Shown piece by piece: positions 14,899 through 24,338 of a DNA stretch of 45,305 nucleotides. The DNA is from Tannerella sp. (GTDB lineage Bacteria > Bacteroidota > Bacteroidia > Bacteroidales > Tannerellaceae), in NCBI GenBank assembly GCA_031272155.1, contig JAISUI010000023.1, positions 1-45,305 of the forward strand. The letters run 5' to 3'. The notes below the pieces were generated by a model. It searched no databases and was not told the DNA's origin. It saw only the letters and a program-made list of their open reading frames with translations. Made by a program: the position numbers and the translations under genes. Position 1 is the stretch's first letter. Each line of letters begins with the position of its first letter.

Positions 14899-16107
14899 AT
14901 GGAGAATAAAAAGATTATACTTGGAGTGACGGGCAGTATTGCTGCATATAAGGCGGCGTATTTGGTTCGCGCCATCGTTAAAAAGGGCGCGGAGGTGCAA
15001 GTCGTGATGACGACTGCCGCTAAGGAATTTGTTACTCCGCTGACATTCTCAACGTTAAGCCGCAAACCGGTGATCAGCGAGTTTTTTTCCCGCCGCGACG
15101 GGTCATGGCAGAGCCATGTGGAATTGGGTTTATGGGCAGATGCCATGCTGGTGGCGCCCGCTACGGCTTCGACGATTGCCAAAATGGCGAATGGAGTAGC
15201 CGATAATATGCTTGTTACCACTTATTTATCCTGTCGTGCACCTGTGTTTATTGCGCCGGCAATGGACGTGGATATGTATGCTCATCCGACGACGCAGCAA
15301 AATCTTGAACGGTTGCGTTCGTTTGGGAATCATATCATTGAACCGACGGAAGGCGAATTGGCCAGCCAACTGACAGGTAAAGGCCGGATGGAAGAGCCGG
15401 AAAGGATCATCGGCGTGTTGGAAAATTTTTTTTCTTCCTGCGAGACGTTGCGAAAAAAAAAAGTGCTGATAACGGCCGGTCCGACGTATGAAAAGATTGA
15501 TCCGGTACGTTTTATAGGAAACTATTCGTCGGGTAAAATGGGTTTTGCTCTTGCAGAAGTTTGTGCACAGCGCGGGGCGGACGTCCGGTTGATTGCAGGA
15601 CCGGTGGGACTGAAGACGGTTCATCCGCGTATTCACCGGATAGATGTTGAATCGGCCGATCAGATGTATGATGCTGCAACAGAGGCTTTTGACAAATCGG
15701 ATGCCGCTATTCTCTGTGCTGCGGTGGCGGATTATCGGCCTGCGACTCAGGCGGATAAGAAACTCAAGCGTGGCGACGAATCCGCGCTTTCTTTGACGCT
15801 TGTACAAAATAAAGACATTGCCGCTGCGTTAGGTAAAAAGAAACGCGCCGGTCAGGTATTGGTGGGTTTCGCTTTGGAGACGGACAATGAAATCGTTCAT
15901 GCAAAGGCAAAATTAGAACGTAAAAATCTGGATATGATAGTTTTAAATTCGATACAGGACAGTGGCGCAGGATTTCGTTACGACACAAACAAGGTCACGA
16001 TAATAGACCGTCGTGGCGAAATACAGGCCTTTCCGTTGAAGGATAAAAAAGATGTCGCCGGAGATATTGTAACAAAATTGATTACTTTATTGGAGGAAAC
16101 GGTATGA
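14899..16107 (+). CDS. coaBC: bifunctional phosphopantothenoylcysteine decarboxylase / phosphopantothenate-cysteine ligase
   Basis: 402 residues, normal for the fusion. The N-terminal flavoprotein half (CoaC, about 1-180) has LGVTGSIAAYKAA, the catalytic H73 in WQSHVELG and PATASTIAKMANGVADNML. The C-terminal half (CoaB, about 187-400) begins VLITAGPTYEKIDPVRFIGN and has SSGKMG. Together they make phosphopantetheine for coenzyme A. In the substrate-clamp segment GELASQLTGKGRMEEP, residue 156 is Ser where the E. coli enzyme has an essential Cys. Its ATG is 60 bases after the exonuclease and its stop overlaps the next start by 4 bases. Confidence 0.95.
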   Translation: MENKKIILGVTGSIAAYKAAYLVRAIVKKGAEVQVVMTTAAKEFVTPLTFSTLSRKPVISEFFSRRDGSWQSHVELGLWADAMLVAPATASTIAKMANGVADNMLVTTYLSCRAPVFIAPAMDVDMYAHPTTQQNLERLRSFGNHIIEPTEGELASQLTGKGRMEEPERIIGVLENFFSSCETLRKKKVLITAGPTYEKIDPVRFIGNYSSGKMGFALAEVCAQRGADVRLIAGPVGLKTVHPRIHRIDVESADQMYDAATEAFDKSDAAILCAAVADYRPATQADKKLKRGDESALSLTLVQNKDIAAALGKKKRAGQVLVGFALETDNEIVHAKAKLERKNLDMIVLNSIQDSGAGFRYDTNKVTIIDRRGEIQAFPLKDKKDVAGDIVTKLITLLEETV

Positions 16108-17006
16108 ATATGAAATGGTTGTGTGTGGGAATCCTGATGTTTTCGGTTGCTGCGGTTCGGGGGCAATCGTCGGAACTGAGCGCTCGCCTTACGATCAACA
16201 GTGACAAGATCGAAGGTTCTAACAAACAGATATATACTACCTTGCAGACGGCGCTGAATGAGTTTGTCAATAACAAAAAATGGACGAATGCAACTTTTGC
16301 CATGAATGAGCGGATAGACTGTTCGTTTACCATTATTCTGAACGAGCGGACGGACGATCACTTTAAAGGCGAAATACAGGTACAAGCTCGCCGTCCGGTA
16401 TATAATTCGAGTTATACCACGGCAATATTCAATTTCCGCGACACCCAGTTTGATTTTGATTATACGGAATTTGAGCCGTTGGAATATACGGACAATACTT
16501 TGGAAAGTAACCTGACGGCAACGATTGTCTATTACATATATGTCATATTAGGCCTTGATTTTGACAGTTTTGCGCCTAAAGGCGGGACTGTGTTCCTGAA
16601 TCAGGCGCAACAGATTGTGGCGTTGGCACAATCGCAGCCCTCCTGGTTGGGCTGGAAGGCTTTCGACAGCGACCGCAACCGTCATGCGCTGGCTACTGCG
16701 CTGACCGAAAATGCCGGCGAGGGTTTCCGCCAGTTCTGGTATGATTATCATCGGAAAGGATTGGATGAAATGGCCGCCAATGCCGACCGTGGACGAACAA
16801 ATATCATCGCAGCTTTGCCGGAACTGACCAAACTGAAAAGTGCGCGTCCTAATTCCATTCTGTTACAGATGTTTTCGGATTCGAAATTAGATGAATTGGT
16901 TGCGATTTATTCTAAAGCGACGACGCAGGAAAAACAGGATGGCTATAAAATGCTTTCTAACCTTTATCCGGCAGCGTCGAGCCGATTGGATGCTTTAAAG
17001 AAATAA
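16104..17006 (+). CDS. DUF4835 family periplasmic protein
   Basis: 300 residues with a signal peptide (NMKWLCVGILMFSVAAVRGQ). It matches DUF4835 (PF16119), a Bacteroidetes-only family whose gene normally lies between coaBC and recN, as here. Conserved-looking pieces are LNEFVNNKKWTNATF, RPVYNSSYTTAIFNFRD and SWLGWKAFDSDRNRHALATA. The ATG overlaps the coaBC stop (ATGA); a second ATG lies 6 bases on. Function is unknown; the stable gene order suggests an essential-gene neighbourhood rather than a pathway link. Confidence 0.88.
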   Translation: MNMKWLCVGILMFSVAAVRGQSSELSARLTINSDKIEGSNKQIYTTLQTALNEFVNNKKWTNATFAMNERIDCSFTIILNERTDDHFKGEIQVQARRPVYNSSYTTAIFNFRDTQFDFDYTEFEPLEYTDNTLESNLTATIVYYIYVILGLDFDSFAPKGGTVFLNQAQQIVALAQSQPSWLGWKAFDSDRNRHALATALTENAGEGFRQFWYDYHRKGLDEMAANADRGRTNIIAALPELTKLKSARPNSILLQMFSDSKLDELVAIYSKATTQEKQDGYKMLSNLYPAASSRLDALKK

Positions 17007-17009
17007 AAT

Positions 17010-18686
17010 ATGCTGAAGTCTTTATATATACAGAATTATGTCCTGATAGACAACCTGAATATTCAGTTTGAAAACGGGTTTTCCGTGATGACCGGCGAAA
17101 CGGGCGCAGGAAAGTCTATCATTCTGGGAGCGCTGGGTTTGGTATTGGGACAACGAGCTGATAATAAAAGCCTTCAGTCGCAGTCAGAAAAATGTGTGAT
17201 AGAGGCCGTGTTCGATATTGCCGCCTATCATTTAGAGTCATTTTTTGAGGCGAACGATCTGGAGTATGATGAAACCAACTGTATTTTGCGTCGTGAGATT
17301 CTAAACTCCGGTAAATCACGCACTTTCATTAATGATACGCCGGCATCACTGAACGTGATGAAAGCATTGGGCGATCATCTGATTGACGTCCATTCACAAC
17401 ATCAGAACCTGTTGCTGGCCGATACGCATTTCCAATTGAATGTAGTGGACGTTATTGCCCGAAATAAAACTCTTTTAACGGCTTATAAAGAGGCATATAA
17501 ATGTTATATATCCTTGACGGAGCAGTTGAGTGAACTGAAAGAACGCGCTGCCAGGTCAAAAGAAGAGGAAGATTATGTCCGTTACCAGTATGAAGAACTA
17601 AAGGCGGCACAATTAATTGAAGGTGAGCAGGAAACGTTGGAACAGGAAATGGAAACGCTGTCTCATGCAGAGGAAATCAAAAATTCGCTTTACAAAATAA
17701 CAGCCTTGCTGAACGGTGAGGAACAGGGTGCGGTGCAGATGATTAAGGAATCATTGTCGAGAGCCGAATCGTTGAGTGTTTATTATCCTAAGGCAAAGGA
17801 ATTTACGGAAAGATTACGATCGGCATATATAGACCTGAACGATCTGGCGTCGGAAACGGAAACGCGAAAAGAGGATATTGAATACGATCCGGCTCGGATG
17901 GAATGGATACAAAACCGTTTGAATCAGTTGTATTCATTAGAACAAAAACATCGCGTAGCCAGTATGGATGAGTTGATACGTTGTCGGGATGAATATGAAA
18001 ATCAATTGAAAACGATAGATTCTTATGAAGAAGAAATTCGTGTACTGGAGAAAGAGCAGCAGGCCTCTTTTCAGACATTGATTGGACAAGCTAATGATAT
18101 TAGCGCGACACGCAAAAAAGCAGCTGAAGTGATTGAACAGCAATTGGTTCAGCGGTTGATTCCTTTGGGAATTCCTCACGCCCGATTCCGGGTGGAATTT
18201 TTGCCGAAGCCCAAACCGTCGTCCGACGGGATGGATGAGATACAATTTCTTTTTTCGGCCAATAAAAATGAACCTCTGAAACCGGTCGCTCAAACAGCTT
18301 CGGGTGGCGAAATATCTCGTTTGATGCTGTGTATCAAGGCTATGATTGCCGGTTTTGAAGCGTTGCCGGCTATTATCTTCGATGAAATAGACATGGGTAC
18401 TTCGGGTGAAATAGCCGACAAAATGGCTGATATTATGCAGGATTTAGGTCGCAAGATGCAGGTGATTACGATTACGCACTTGCCGCAGATAGCAGCCAAA
18501 GGCAAGGTGCATTACTATGTGTATAAGGAAGATACCTCTGAAAAGACGCATACCCGTATCCATCGGTTGGACGAAGCGGAGCGGACGCAGGAAATCGCCC
18601 GGATGCTTAGCGGAGCTTCATTGACGGAGGCTTCGGTTGCCAATGCAAAAGAACTTTTAAACAATGCCGGGAATGCAAACAAATGA
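17010..18686 (+). CDS. recN: DNA repair protein RecN
   Basis: 558 residues, the usual size. The SMC-like ATPase has Walker A GETGAGKS (residues 29-36), the RecN-typical DVHSQHQNLLLAD, a long coiled-coil middle (about 150-380), the ABC signature TASGGEISRLMLC and Walker B IIFDEIDMGTSG. It ends in the ITHLPQIAAKGKVHYYVYK and ARMLSG segments of the family. RecN acts at double-strand breaks. It is 3 bases after the DUF4835 gene and overlaps the next start. Confidence 0.97.
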   Translation: MLKSLYIQNYVLIDNLNIQFENGFSVMTGETGAGKSIILGALGLVLGQRADNKSLQSQSEKCVIEAVFDIAAYHLESFFEANDLEYDETNCILRREILNSGKSRTFINDTPASLNVMKALGDHLIDVHSQHQNLLLADTHFQLNVVDVIARNKTLLTAYKEAYKCYISLTEQLSELKERAARSKEEEDYVRYQYEELKAAQLIEGEQETLEQEMETLSHAEEIKNSLYKITALLNGEEQGAVQMIKESLSRAESLSVYYPKAKEFTERLRSAYIDLNDLASETETRKEDIEYDPARMEWIQNRLNQLYSLEQKHRVASMDELIRCRDEYENQLKTIDSYEEEIRVLEKEQQASFQTLIGQANDISATRKKAAEVIEQQLVQRLIPLGIPHARFRVEFLPKPKPSSDGMDEIQFLFSANKNEPLKPVAQTASGGEISRLMLCIKAMIAGFEALPAIIFDEIDMGTSGEIADKMADIMQDLGRKMQVITITHLPQIAAKGKVHYYVYKEDTSEKTHTRIHRLDEAERTQEIARMLSGASLTEASVANAKELLNNAGNANK

Positions 18687-19494
18687 GATGATATTTGGTA
18701 TCCGCGCAGTAACAGAAGCGATACTGGCCGGCAAAGAGATAGATAAAATTCTAATTAAAAAGGATTTGCAAAGTGATTTAAGCAAAGAACTTTTTGCAGT
18801 GCTGAGAGACCGGAGTATTCAGGCGCAGCGTGTTCCGGTGGAGCGGTTGAACCGCATCACACGAAAAAATCACCAGGGAGTGGTCGCGTTTGTTGCCGCA
18901 GTCGCATACTACCGGCTCGAAGATGTGATTCCGTTTGTGTATGAACAGGGGCGAGATCCGTTTATTGTTCTGTTAGACGGCATTACGGATGTGCGCAACT
19001 TCGGCGCTATCGCGCGTACATGCGAGTGCGCCGGGGTGGATGCTATTGTAATTCCCTCAAGCGGAAGCGTTTCTGTAAATGCCGACGCCATGAAGACGTC
19101 GGCTGGAGCGCTCAACGTGATTCCGGTCTGTAAGGAGAAATCCATTCATCATGCTGTCCGTTTGTTGAAAGAGAGTGGCGTGACCATCTATGCCGCCAGC
19201 GAAAAAGCGGTGAAGAAATATACGGAAGTGTCTTATGATGTGCCGGTTGCGATTGTGATGGGGGCTGAAGATACGGGTGTAGCGGCTGAAAATTTGCGAT
19301 TGTGCGACGAAATGATACAGATTCCCCTGTTTGGGACGATTGGTTCGCTGAATGTATCAGCTGCTACGTCAATCATTGTATATGAAGGCGTTAGACAAAA
19401 AATGACGATAAATAATAATATTAAACAGGATAAACAGGACAATGAAAAAAGTGATTGTAACAACGCAAGCGCCGGCAGCCATCGGGCCTTATAG
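18664..19494 (+). CDS. rlmB: 23S rRNA (guanosine-2'-O)-methyltransferase RlmB-like, C-terminus extended
   Basis: SPOUT-fold methyltransferase. The N-terminal substrate-binding part (MIFGIRAVTEAILAGKEIDK, NHQGVVAFV) precedes the knotted domain: GITDVRNFGAIARTCECAG, VMGAEDTGV and IPLFGTIGSLNVSAATSIIV. ATG 18664 overlaps recN by 23 bases; ATG 18673 (MQTNEMIFGI) is equally likely. The core should end near VRQK. Instead the frame runs 29 residues further, low-complexity and polar, and 53 bases into ridA. With one A less in the tract AAAAAA at 19397-19402 the frame would end at TGA right after VRQK. This is likely a homopolymer change or sequencing error. Confidence 0.9.
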   Translation: MPGMQTNEMIFGIRAVTEAILAGKEIDKILIKKDLQSDLSKELFAVLRDRSIQAQRVPVERLNRITRKNHQGVVAFVAAVAYYRLEDVIPFVYEQGRDPFIVLLDGITDVRNFGAIARTCECAGVDAIVIPSSGSVSVNADAMKTSAGALNVIPVCKEKSIHHAVRLLKESGVTIYAASEKAVKKYTEVSYDVPVAIVMGAEDTGVAAENLRLCDEMIQIPLFGTIGSLNVSAATSIIVYEGVRQKMTINNNIKQDKQDNEKSDCNNASAGSHRAL

Positions 19495-19834
19495 CCAGGC
19501 TATACAAATGGGCGATATGTTATTTATATCCGGACAGTTGGGTTTGGATCCCACTACCGGTAACCTTGTCGAAAGCGGTGTGAAAGCGCAAGCTGCACAG
19601 GCATTTCGGAACATTCGCGCCATTCTCTCCGAAGCGGGCTATACTATGCAAAATCTTGTAAAAACAACGGTTTTTTTGACCGATATGGCGGACTTTGCGG
19701 CTGTAAATGAAGTGTATGCCTCCTTTTTCGACGGCGCTTTTCCGGCGCGGTCAGCCGTTGCCGTCCGATCGCTGCCGAAGAATGGACTGGTGGAAATAGA
19801 ATGTATTGCGATGAAAATAAGCGAACAACCTTAA
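19442..19834 (+). CDS. ridA: RidA/YjgF family reactive-intermediate deaminase
   Basis: 130 residues. The signature is complete: [38 protein letters not shown] and [16 protein letters not shown], with the conserved Arg of the PARSAV motif and the EIECIA end. The trimeric enzyme hydrolyses reactive enamine/imine intermediates such as those released by threonine dehydratase. It starts inside the extended rlmB frame. Its stop codon overlaps the convergent guaB stop by 4 bases. Confidence 0.95.
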   Translation: MKKVIVTTQAPAAIGPYSQAIQMGDMLFISGQLGLDPTTGNLVESGVKAQAAQAFRNIRAILSEAGYTMQNLVKTTVFLTDMADFAAVNEVYASFFDGAFPARSAVAVRSLPKNGLVEIECIAMKISEQP

Positions 19835-21318
19835 TTCGGCTCTTTTAAAATGACATCGTGGGCGCCGCCTTCCACAATACTGGTGGACGAAACGAGCGTG
19901 ATTTTGGCATTCTGCTGCATGTCTTTGATAGTCAGGGCGCCACAACTGCACATCGTCGATTTGATTTTGCCCAGCGTGACGGCCAGGTTGTCTTTCATCT
20001 TTCCGGCATAGGGCACGTAGCTGTCCACGCCTTCTTCAAATTTTAACGATTCCGTGCCGCCCATGTCATAACGCTGCCAGTTCTGTGCACGATTGGAGCC
20101 TTCACCCCAATATTCCTTGACATAGTTGTTGCCAAGGCGCAAGGTTTTCGTTGGGGATTCGTCGAACCGCGCAAAATAGCGTCCCATCATCAGGAAATCT
20201 GCACCCATCGCCAATGCAAGCGCCATGTGGTAGTCGTGCACCAATCCGCCATCACTGCAAATAGGGACATAAACACCTGTTTTTTTGGCATATTCATTAC
20301 GTGCACGGACAACGTCAACCAGCGCAGTTGCCTGACCGCGTCCAATACCTTTCTGCTCGCGAGTGATGCAGATGGAACCTCCGCCTATGCCTACTTTCAC
20401 AAAATCGGCTCCGGCATCCACCAGATACTGAAATCCCTTGCTGTCCACCACATTGCCGGCGCCTACAGGGATTTGGTAACGCTCTTTGATCCATTGCAGC
20501 GTTTCCTGCTGCCATTCGGAATATCCATCCGATGAATCAATACATAATGCGTCCGCCCCGGCCTCCACCAACGCCGGCACACGTTCCCTGTAATCGCGGG
20601 TGTTGATACCTGCACCGGCTAACAGTTGTTTGCTCTCGTCATGCAGTTCCTCAGGATTATCACGCTGACTGTCATAGTCTTTTCGGAAAACGAAATAGGC
20701 AAGGTGATCATCCTGGTCAATGATCGGCAGTGAGTTTAGTTTATGATCCCAGAGGATTTGGTTGGCTTCGGTAAGCGAAATGCCCGACCGCCCGACAATC
20801 AGTTTGGAAAATGGAGTCATGAAATCCTTGACTTTCAATTCGGGAGGGTCTTTTTCGACGCGGTAATCACGGCTACTGATCAAGCCCAGCAGTTTGCCGT
20901 TGGATGTGCCGTCGTCTGTCACGCCGATCGTCGAATGTCCCGTATTTTTGACAAGTCGAAGTACATCTGCCAGTGTATGTTCGGGCGTCAAATTGGAATC
21001 GCTGACGACAAATCCCGCTTTGAATTTCTTCACCTTCCGTACCATGTTTGCCTGATTTTCTATGGTTTGAGAAGCAAATATAAAGGACAGCCCGCCATTG
21101 CGCGCCAATTCGATAGCCAATTCAGGCCCTGATACGGATTGCATGATGGCCGACACAAACGGGATATTCAATCTGATAGATGGCGCTTCATGGAGCGCAT
21201 GTTTCACAAGCGGCGTTTTCAGCGACACATTTGCCGGAACACACGCTTTTGTCGTCAGGCCTGGAATCAGCAGGTACTCACCGAACGTCCTGGATACATC
21301 TTCTAAATATACTGCCAT
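19831..21318 (-). CDS. guaB: inosine-5'-monophosphate dehydrogenase
   Basis: 495 residues. The barrel is split by a CBS pair (about residues 95-215: [64 protein letters not shown]). The catalytic loop [18 protein letters not shown] contains Cys317 and the mobile flap follows ([10 protein letters not shown]). It converts IMP to XMP for GTP synthesis. The start is 39 bases after tRNA-Pro on the same strand, so the two may share a transcript. The convergent ridA stop overlaps its stop. Confidence 0.97.
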   Translation of the reverse strand: MAVYLEDVSRTFGEYLLIPGLTTKACVPANVSLKTPLVKHALHEAPSIRLNIPFVSAIMQSVSGPELAIELARNGGLSFIFASQTIENQANMVRKVKKFKAGFVVSDSNLTPEHTLADVLRLVKNTGHSTIGVTDDGTSNGKLLGLISSRDYRVEKDPPELKVKDFMTPFSKLIVGRSGISLTEANQILWDHKLNSLPIIDQDDHLAYFVFRKDYDSQRDNPEELHDESKQLLAGAGINTRDYRERVPALVEAGADALCIDSSDGYSEWQQETLQWIKERYQIPVGAGNVVDSKGFQYLVDAGADFVKVGIGGGSICITREQKGIGRGQATALVDVVRARNEYAKKTGVYVPICSDGGLVHDYHMALALAMGADFLMMGRYFARFDESPTKTLRLGNNYVKEYWGEGSNRAQNWQRYDMGGTESLKFEEGVDSYVPYAGKMKDNLAVTLGKIKSTMCSCGALTIKDMQQNAKITLVSSTSIVEGGAHDVILKEPN

Positions 21319-21357
21319 ATAATTTATTTTTTTACGGAACGAATGATCATCAAACTG

Positions 21358-21432
21358 TCGGGGTGAAAGGATTCGAACCTTCGACCCTCTGCTCCCAAAG
21401 CAGATGCGCTAACCGGACTGCGCTACACCCCG
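21358..21432 (-). tRNA. tRNA-Pro (TGG)
   Basis: 75 bases on the minus strand. The acceptor stem pairs CGGGGTG with CACCCCG with discriminator A; the anticodon stem is TCTGC/GCAGA with loop TTTGGGA, giving anticodon TGG. The T loop is TTCGAAT. It precedes guaB by 39 bases and has a -7-like TACCTTTG at 21450-21457. Confidence 0.95.
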
Positions 21433-21449
21433 TTTTCAAAAATGTGGTG

Positions 21450-21457
21450 CAAAGGTA
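21450..21457 (-). promoter_or_regulatory. -7 element of tRNA-Pro / guaB
   Basis: Read on the minus strand as TACCTTTG, 17 bases upstream of tRNA-Pro. No good TTTG is present 19-21 bases further upstream, so the -33 half is weak or absent. Confidence 0.55.
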
Positions 21458-21551
21458 CGGGAAATATTTTAATTACAGGCATAGGTATGGGATTTTTTTC
21501 TTTTTTATATGGCATTTTCTAATTGAACTTGCGCCACATAAAAATTGTCTG

Positions 21552-21587
21552 TTTGTATCAACTATAAATAAAAAACAAGTACCTTTG
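21552..21587 (+). promoter_or_regulatory. possible promoter of the GH78 gene
   Basis: -7 TACCTTTG (21580-21587) lies 18 bases before the ATG. TTTG at 21552-21555 is 24 bp upstream of it, 4 bp more than the usual spacing, so the -33 assignment is doubtful. Confidence 0.45.
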
Positions 21588-21605
21588 CCAAAAATTCGTA
21601 CGAAA

Positions 21606-24314
21606 ATGAACAGTTATAAACACATTTGCTTTGTATATTTTATTGCATTTCTGCTGCTGATGCAATTATCCTCCTGCTCCAATCCTCCGATTGAAGTCCG
21701 AAATCTCACTTGCGAATACCTCGAAAATCCGCTCGGAATCGATGTCGGACAACCACGCTTTTCGTGGCAGATAAAAGACAGAAAAGGGATTAACGGCCAG
21801 CGACAAACCGCTTACAGACTGCTTGTTGCATCGTCGCTCGATAAATTGAAACAGAACGAAGGCGATCTGTGGGATTCCCAAAAAACTGAATCCGAAGAAA
21901 CACATCTTGTTGAATATCAAGGGATACCATTACATTCTGGCAACGATTGCTATTGGAAAGTTCAATCTTTTGATCGAGACGGCAATCCGTCTGCGTGGAG
22001 CAAACCCGCACGTTTTTCAGTCGGTCTGCTCGACTCTTCCGATTGGAAAGGCTCTTGGGTAAAGCATCCGACAGCCCACTTCAAACAACATATTTGGTTC
22101 CGCAAAAATTTTGACCTGAAAACAACAACCGACTTAACGGCTTTTGCATACCTCGCATCCACAGGTTTCCACGAACTCTACGTCAATGGCCGCAAAGCCG
22201 ACGAGCGCGTCCTTGCCCCCGCCGTTTCGCGCATCGACAAACGGGTTCTGTATGTTACTTACGATATTGCGCCATTACTGAAAAAAGGCAAAAATACAAT
22301 TGCAGTATGGTTTGGTCCGGGCTGGTCGATTAACAACTTTTTTACCCGCAGAGTTGACCAAGCCCTGATTGCACAAATCAATATTGAAAACCCCAAAGGC
22401 GATAATATTTCGTTTGCAACCGACTCTGCGTGGAAATGTGCAGAAAGTTTCAGCGCACATTCAGGCGACTTTCGTTTTATGGACATGGGAGGCGAACTCG
22501 TTGATGGAACTCATTTTACAGAAGACTGGAACAAAACCGATTTTGACGATTCCGGCTGGGAAAATGCTATCGTTACCGAACCGAACAAACGCGGAGGCGC
22601 AGTTATGCTTTCGGCTTGTATGACCGACCCTTCGCGAATTATCAAAACCATTAAGGCCAAATCGGTTACAGACACCGTGCCGGGGGTTTATCGCGTCGAT
22701 ATGGGCGAACAATTCACGGGATTTCTCCGCGCTCGATTCGACGGTCTGAAACGCGGCGACACTGTCGTAATCACCGTTTCGGAAAAAACTTACGCCATTT
22801 TCAATGGAGAAGATATGAAGCCTTCCGGTCGAATCGGCAACGAAACTATTGAAGACCAACGCCAGAAGATGTTTTACATTGCCCGCGGCGAAAAAGGCGA
22901 AACGTTTTCAAACCGATTTAATGTCTTTTGTGGTCGGTATATACATTTCGCAGGTTTGCCTGCGATGCCTAAAAGCGCCGACATTACGGGATACGCGGTT
23001 TCGAGCGCGCCGCATCGAACGGGCAGTTTTGAATGTTCTGATCCGATGTGGAACAAAATTTTCGAGGCCGATTTGCATACCTACGAAATGTGTCATAATG
23101 AAGGAGTTATCGTCGATTGTCCAAACCGCGAACGACTTGGCTACGGACCCGAAGGCGCTTATCAGACAACTTGGGGAGCAGGACTTCCGTTTTTCGCTTC
23201 GGGAGCCTATTACGTAAAAAATGTGCGCGACTGGAAAGACGTTCAACACGACGATGGGTCGGTCAATAACGTCGCTCCGCAAATAAGCGTGATGTATGGA
23301 TGCGCACTCAATGGCTCTGCTGCGATGAATATTGCAATGGAGCATTATCAGAAATATGGCGACAAGCGGATTTTGATCGACGTGCAACCGATGGCAAAAC
23401 GCTGGCTCGATTTTCTACATTCGTGGGTAAAAGACGGAATGTTAACACCTTACGGCTCTCGCGGATATTTCCTTGGCGATTGGGTAAGTCCGGGTCCGAC
23501 ATTTGAATATGCAGAGACTGACAGCGCCCTGTTTTTCAATAACTGCGTATATGCGATGTCGCTCGATTGGTACATCAATCTGGTGCGCAACTCCGGCCTC
23601 GATCCGCAGACTGCCGAAACCGATATTCCGCTCTATCAATCGCGCCTCGACACCTTGCGCCGACGGCTTCATGAAACCTATTATCGTCCCGATTTGGACT
23701 CCTATCTGAACGGCGATCAGGTGAGAACCGTTTGTGCACTTTATGCAGGGATTGTGCCTGACAGCCTTCGCGAGCGCGTTTTGGCGCATTTGGCGACCGA
23801 CTTGAGTGAAATCCATCCTTTCATCAACATCGGCAGTTTCGGGCGGTATCCGTTCTACAAGACGCTGATAGCGGACGATCGTTTTTACGAGATATTTTCA
23901 AATATTTTATCAAAAACAACCTATCCGAGTTACGGCTATTTCATCGAAAACAACTGCAACGTTTTCCCCGAAACTTGGGAAATTGCTCATTCCAACTGCG
24001 CTCAAACACATACGAGTTATGCGGGCATTTCGGCGTGGTTTGTGAAAGGGCTTGCCGGAATTGAACCGGCAGAAGCAGGTTACAAAACGGTGAACATTCG
24101 ACCTCACGTTATCGAGCGGTTGACTTTTGCACGTGTTTCGACCGAAACGCCATACGGACAGATAGTCAGCGGTTGGAAGAAGGCGTCAGACGCGACAGAT
24201 TACGAAATATCGGTTCCGGTTGGCTGCACGGCGAATGTTTATTTGGAAAATGAAGAAGTGAAACGGTTGGAAGCGGGAGAGTATCGGTTTTGTAAAATAA
24301 ATCCGTATCTTTAG
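21606..24314 (+). CDS. GH78 alpha-L-rhamnosidase lipoprotein
   Basis: 902 residues from ATG 21606. The open frame continues upstream through tRNA-Pro, which is not coding. The lipobox LSSC anchors Cys24. Order of domains: N-terminal Ig-like (NLTCEYLENPLGIDVGQPRF), the carbohydrate-binding Bac_rhamnosid_N domain (LASTGFHELYVNGRKADERV), a linker sheet, the six-hairpin barrel and a C-terminal sheet. The catalytic loop DCPNRERLGYGPEG has D504, E509 and E516; the base candidate is E792 in PETWEIAHS. It should release terminal alpha-L-rhamnose. The gene is followed after 24 bases by a hydrolase-like lipoprotein. Confidence 0.93.
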   Translation: MNSYKHICFVYFIAFLLLMQLSSCSNPPIEVRNLTCEYLENPLGIDVGQPRFSWQIKDRKGINGQRQTAYRLLVASSLDKLKQNEGDLWDSQKTESEETHLVEYQGIPLHSGNDCYWKVQSFDRDGNPSAWSKPARFSVGLLDSSDWKGSWVKHPTAHFKQHIWFRKNFDLKTTTDLTAFAYLASTGFHELYVNGRKADERVLAPAVSRIDKRVLYVTYDIAPLLKKGKNTIAVWFGPGWSINNFFTRRVDQALIAQINIENPKGDNISFATDSAWKCAESFSAHSGDFRFMDMGGELVDGTHFTEDWNKTDFDDSGWENAIVTEPNKRGGAVMLSACMTDPSRIIKTIKAKSVTDTVPGVYRVDMGEQFTGFLRARFDGLKRGDTVVITVSEKTYAIFNGEDMKPSGRIGNETIEDQRQKMFYIARGEKGETFSNRFNVFCGRYIHFAGLPAMPKSADITGYAVSSAPHRTGSFECSDPMWNKIFEADLHTYEMCHNEGVIVDCPNRERLGYGPEGAYQTTWGAGLPFFASGAYYVKNVRDWKDVQHDDGSVNNVAPQISVMYGCALNGSAAMNIAMEHYQKYGDKRILIDVQPMAKRWLDFLHSWVKDGMLTPYGSRGYFLGDWVSPGPTFEYAETDSALFFNNCVYAMSLDWYINLVRNSGLDPQTAETDIPLYQSRLDTLRRRLHETYYRPDLDSYLNGDQVRTVCALYAGIVPDSLRERVLAHLATDLSEIHPFINIGSFGRYPFYKTLIADDRFYEIFSNILSKTTYPSYGYFIENNCNVFPETWEIAHSNCAQTHTSYAGISAWFVKGLAGIEPAEAGYKTVNIRPHVIERLTFARVSTETPYGQIVSGWKKASDATDYEISVPVGCTANVYLENEEVKRLEAGEYRFCKINPYL

Positions 24315-24338
24315 CCCCGAATTTTAATTGTATGAGTT

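Noticed and set aside
21180..21605. In-frame 5' extension of the GH78 gene
   Set aside because: The extension runs antisense through guaB and tRNA-Pro; the lipoprotein signal at 21606 and the -7 element just before it fix the real start.
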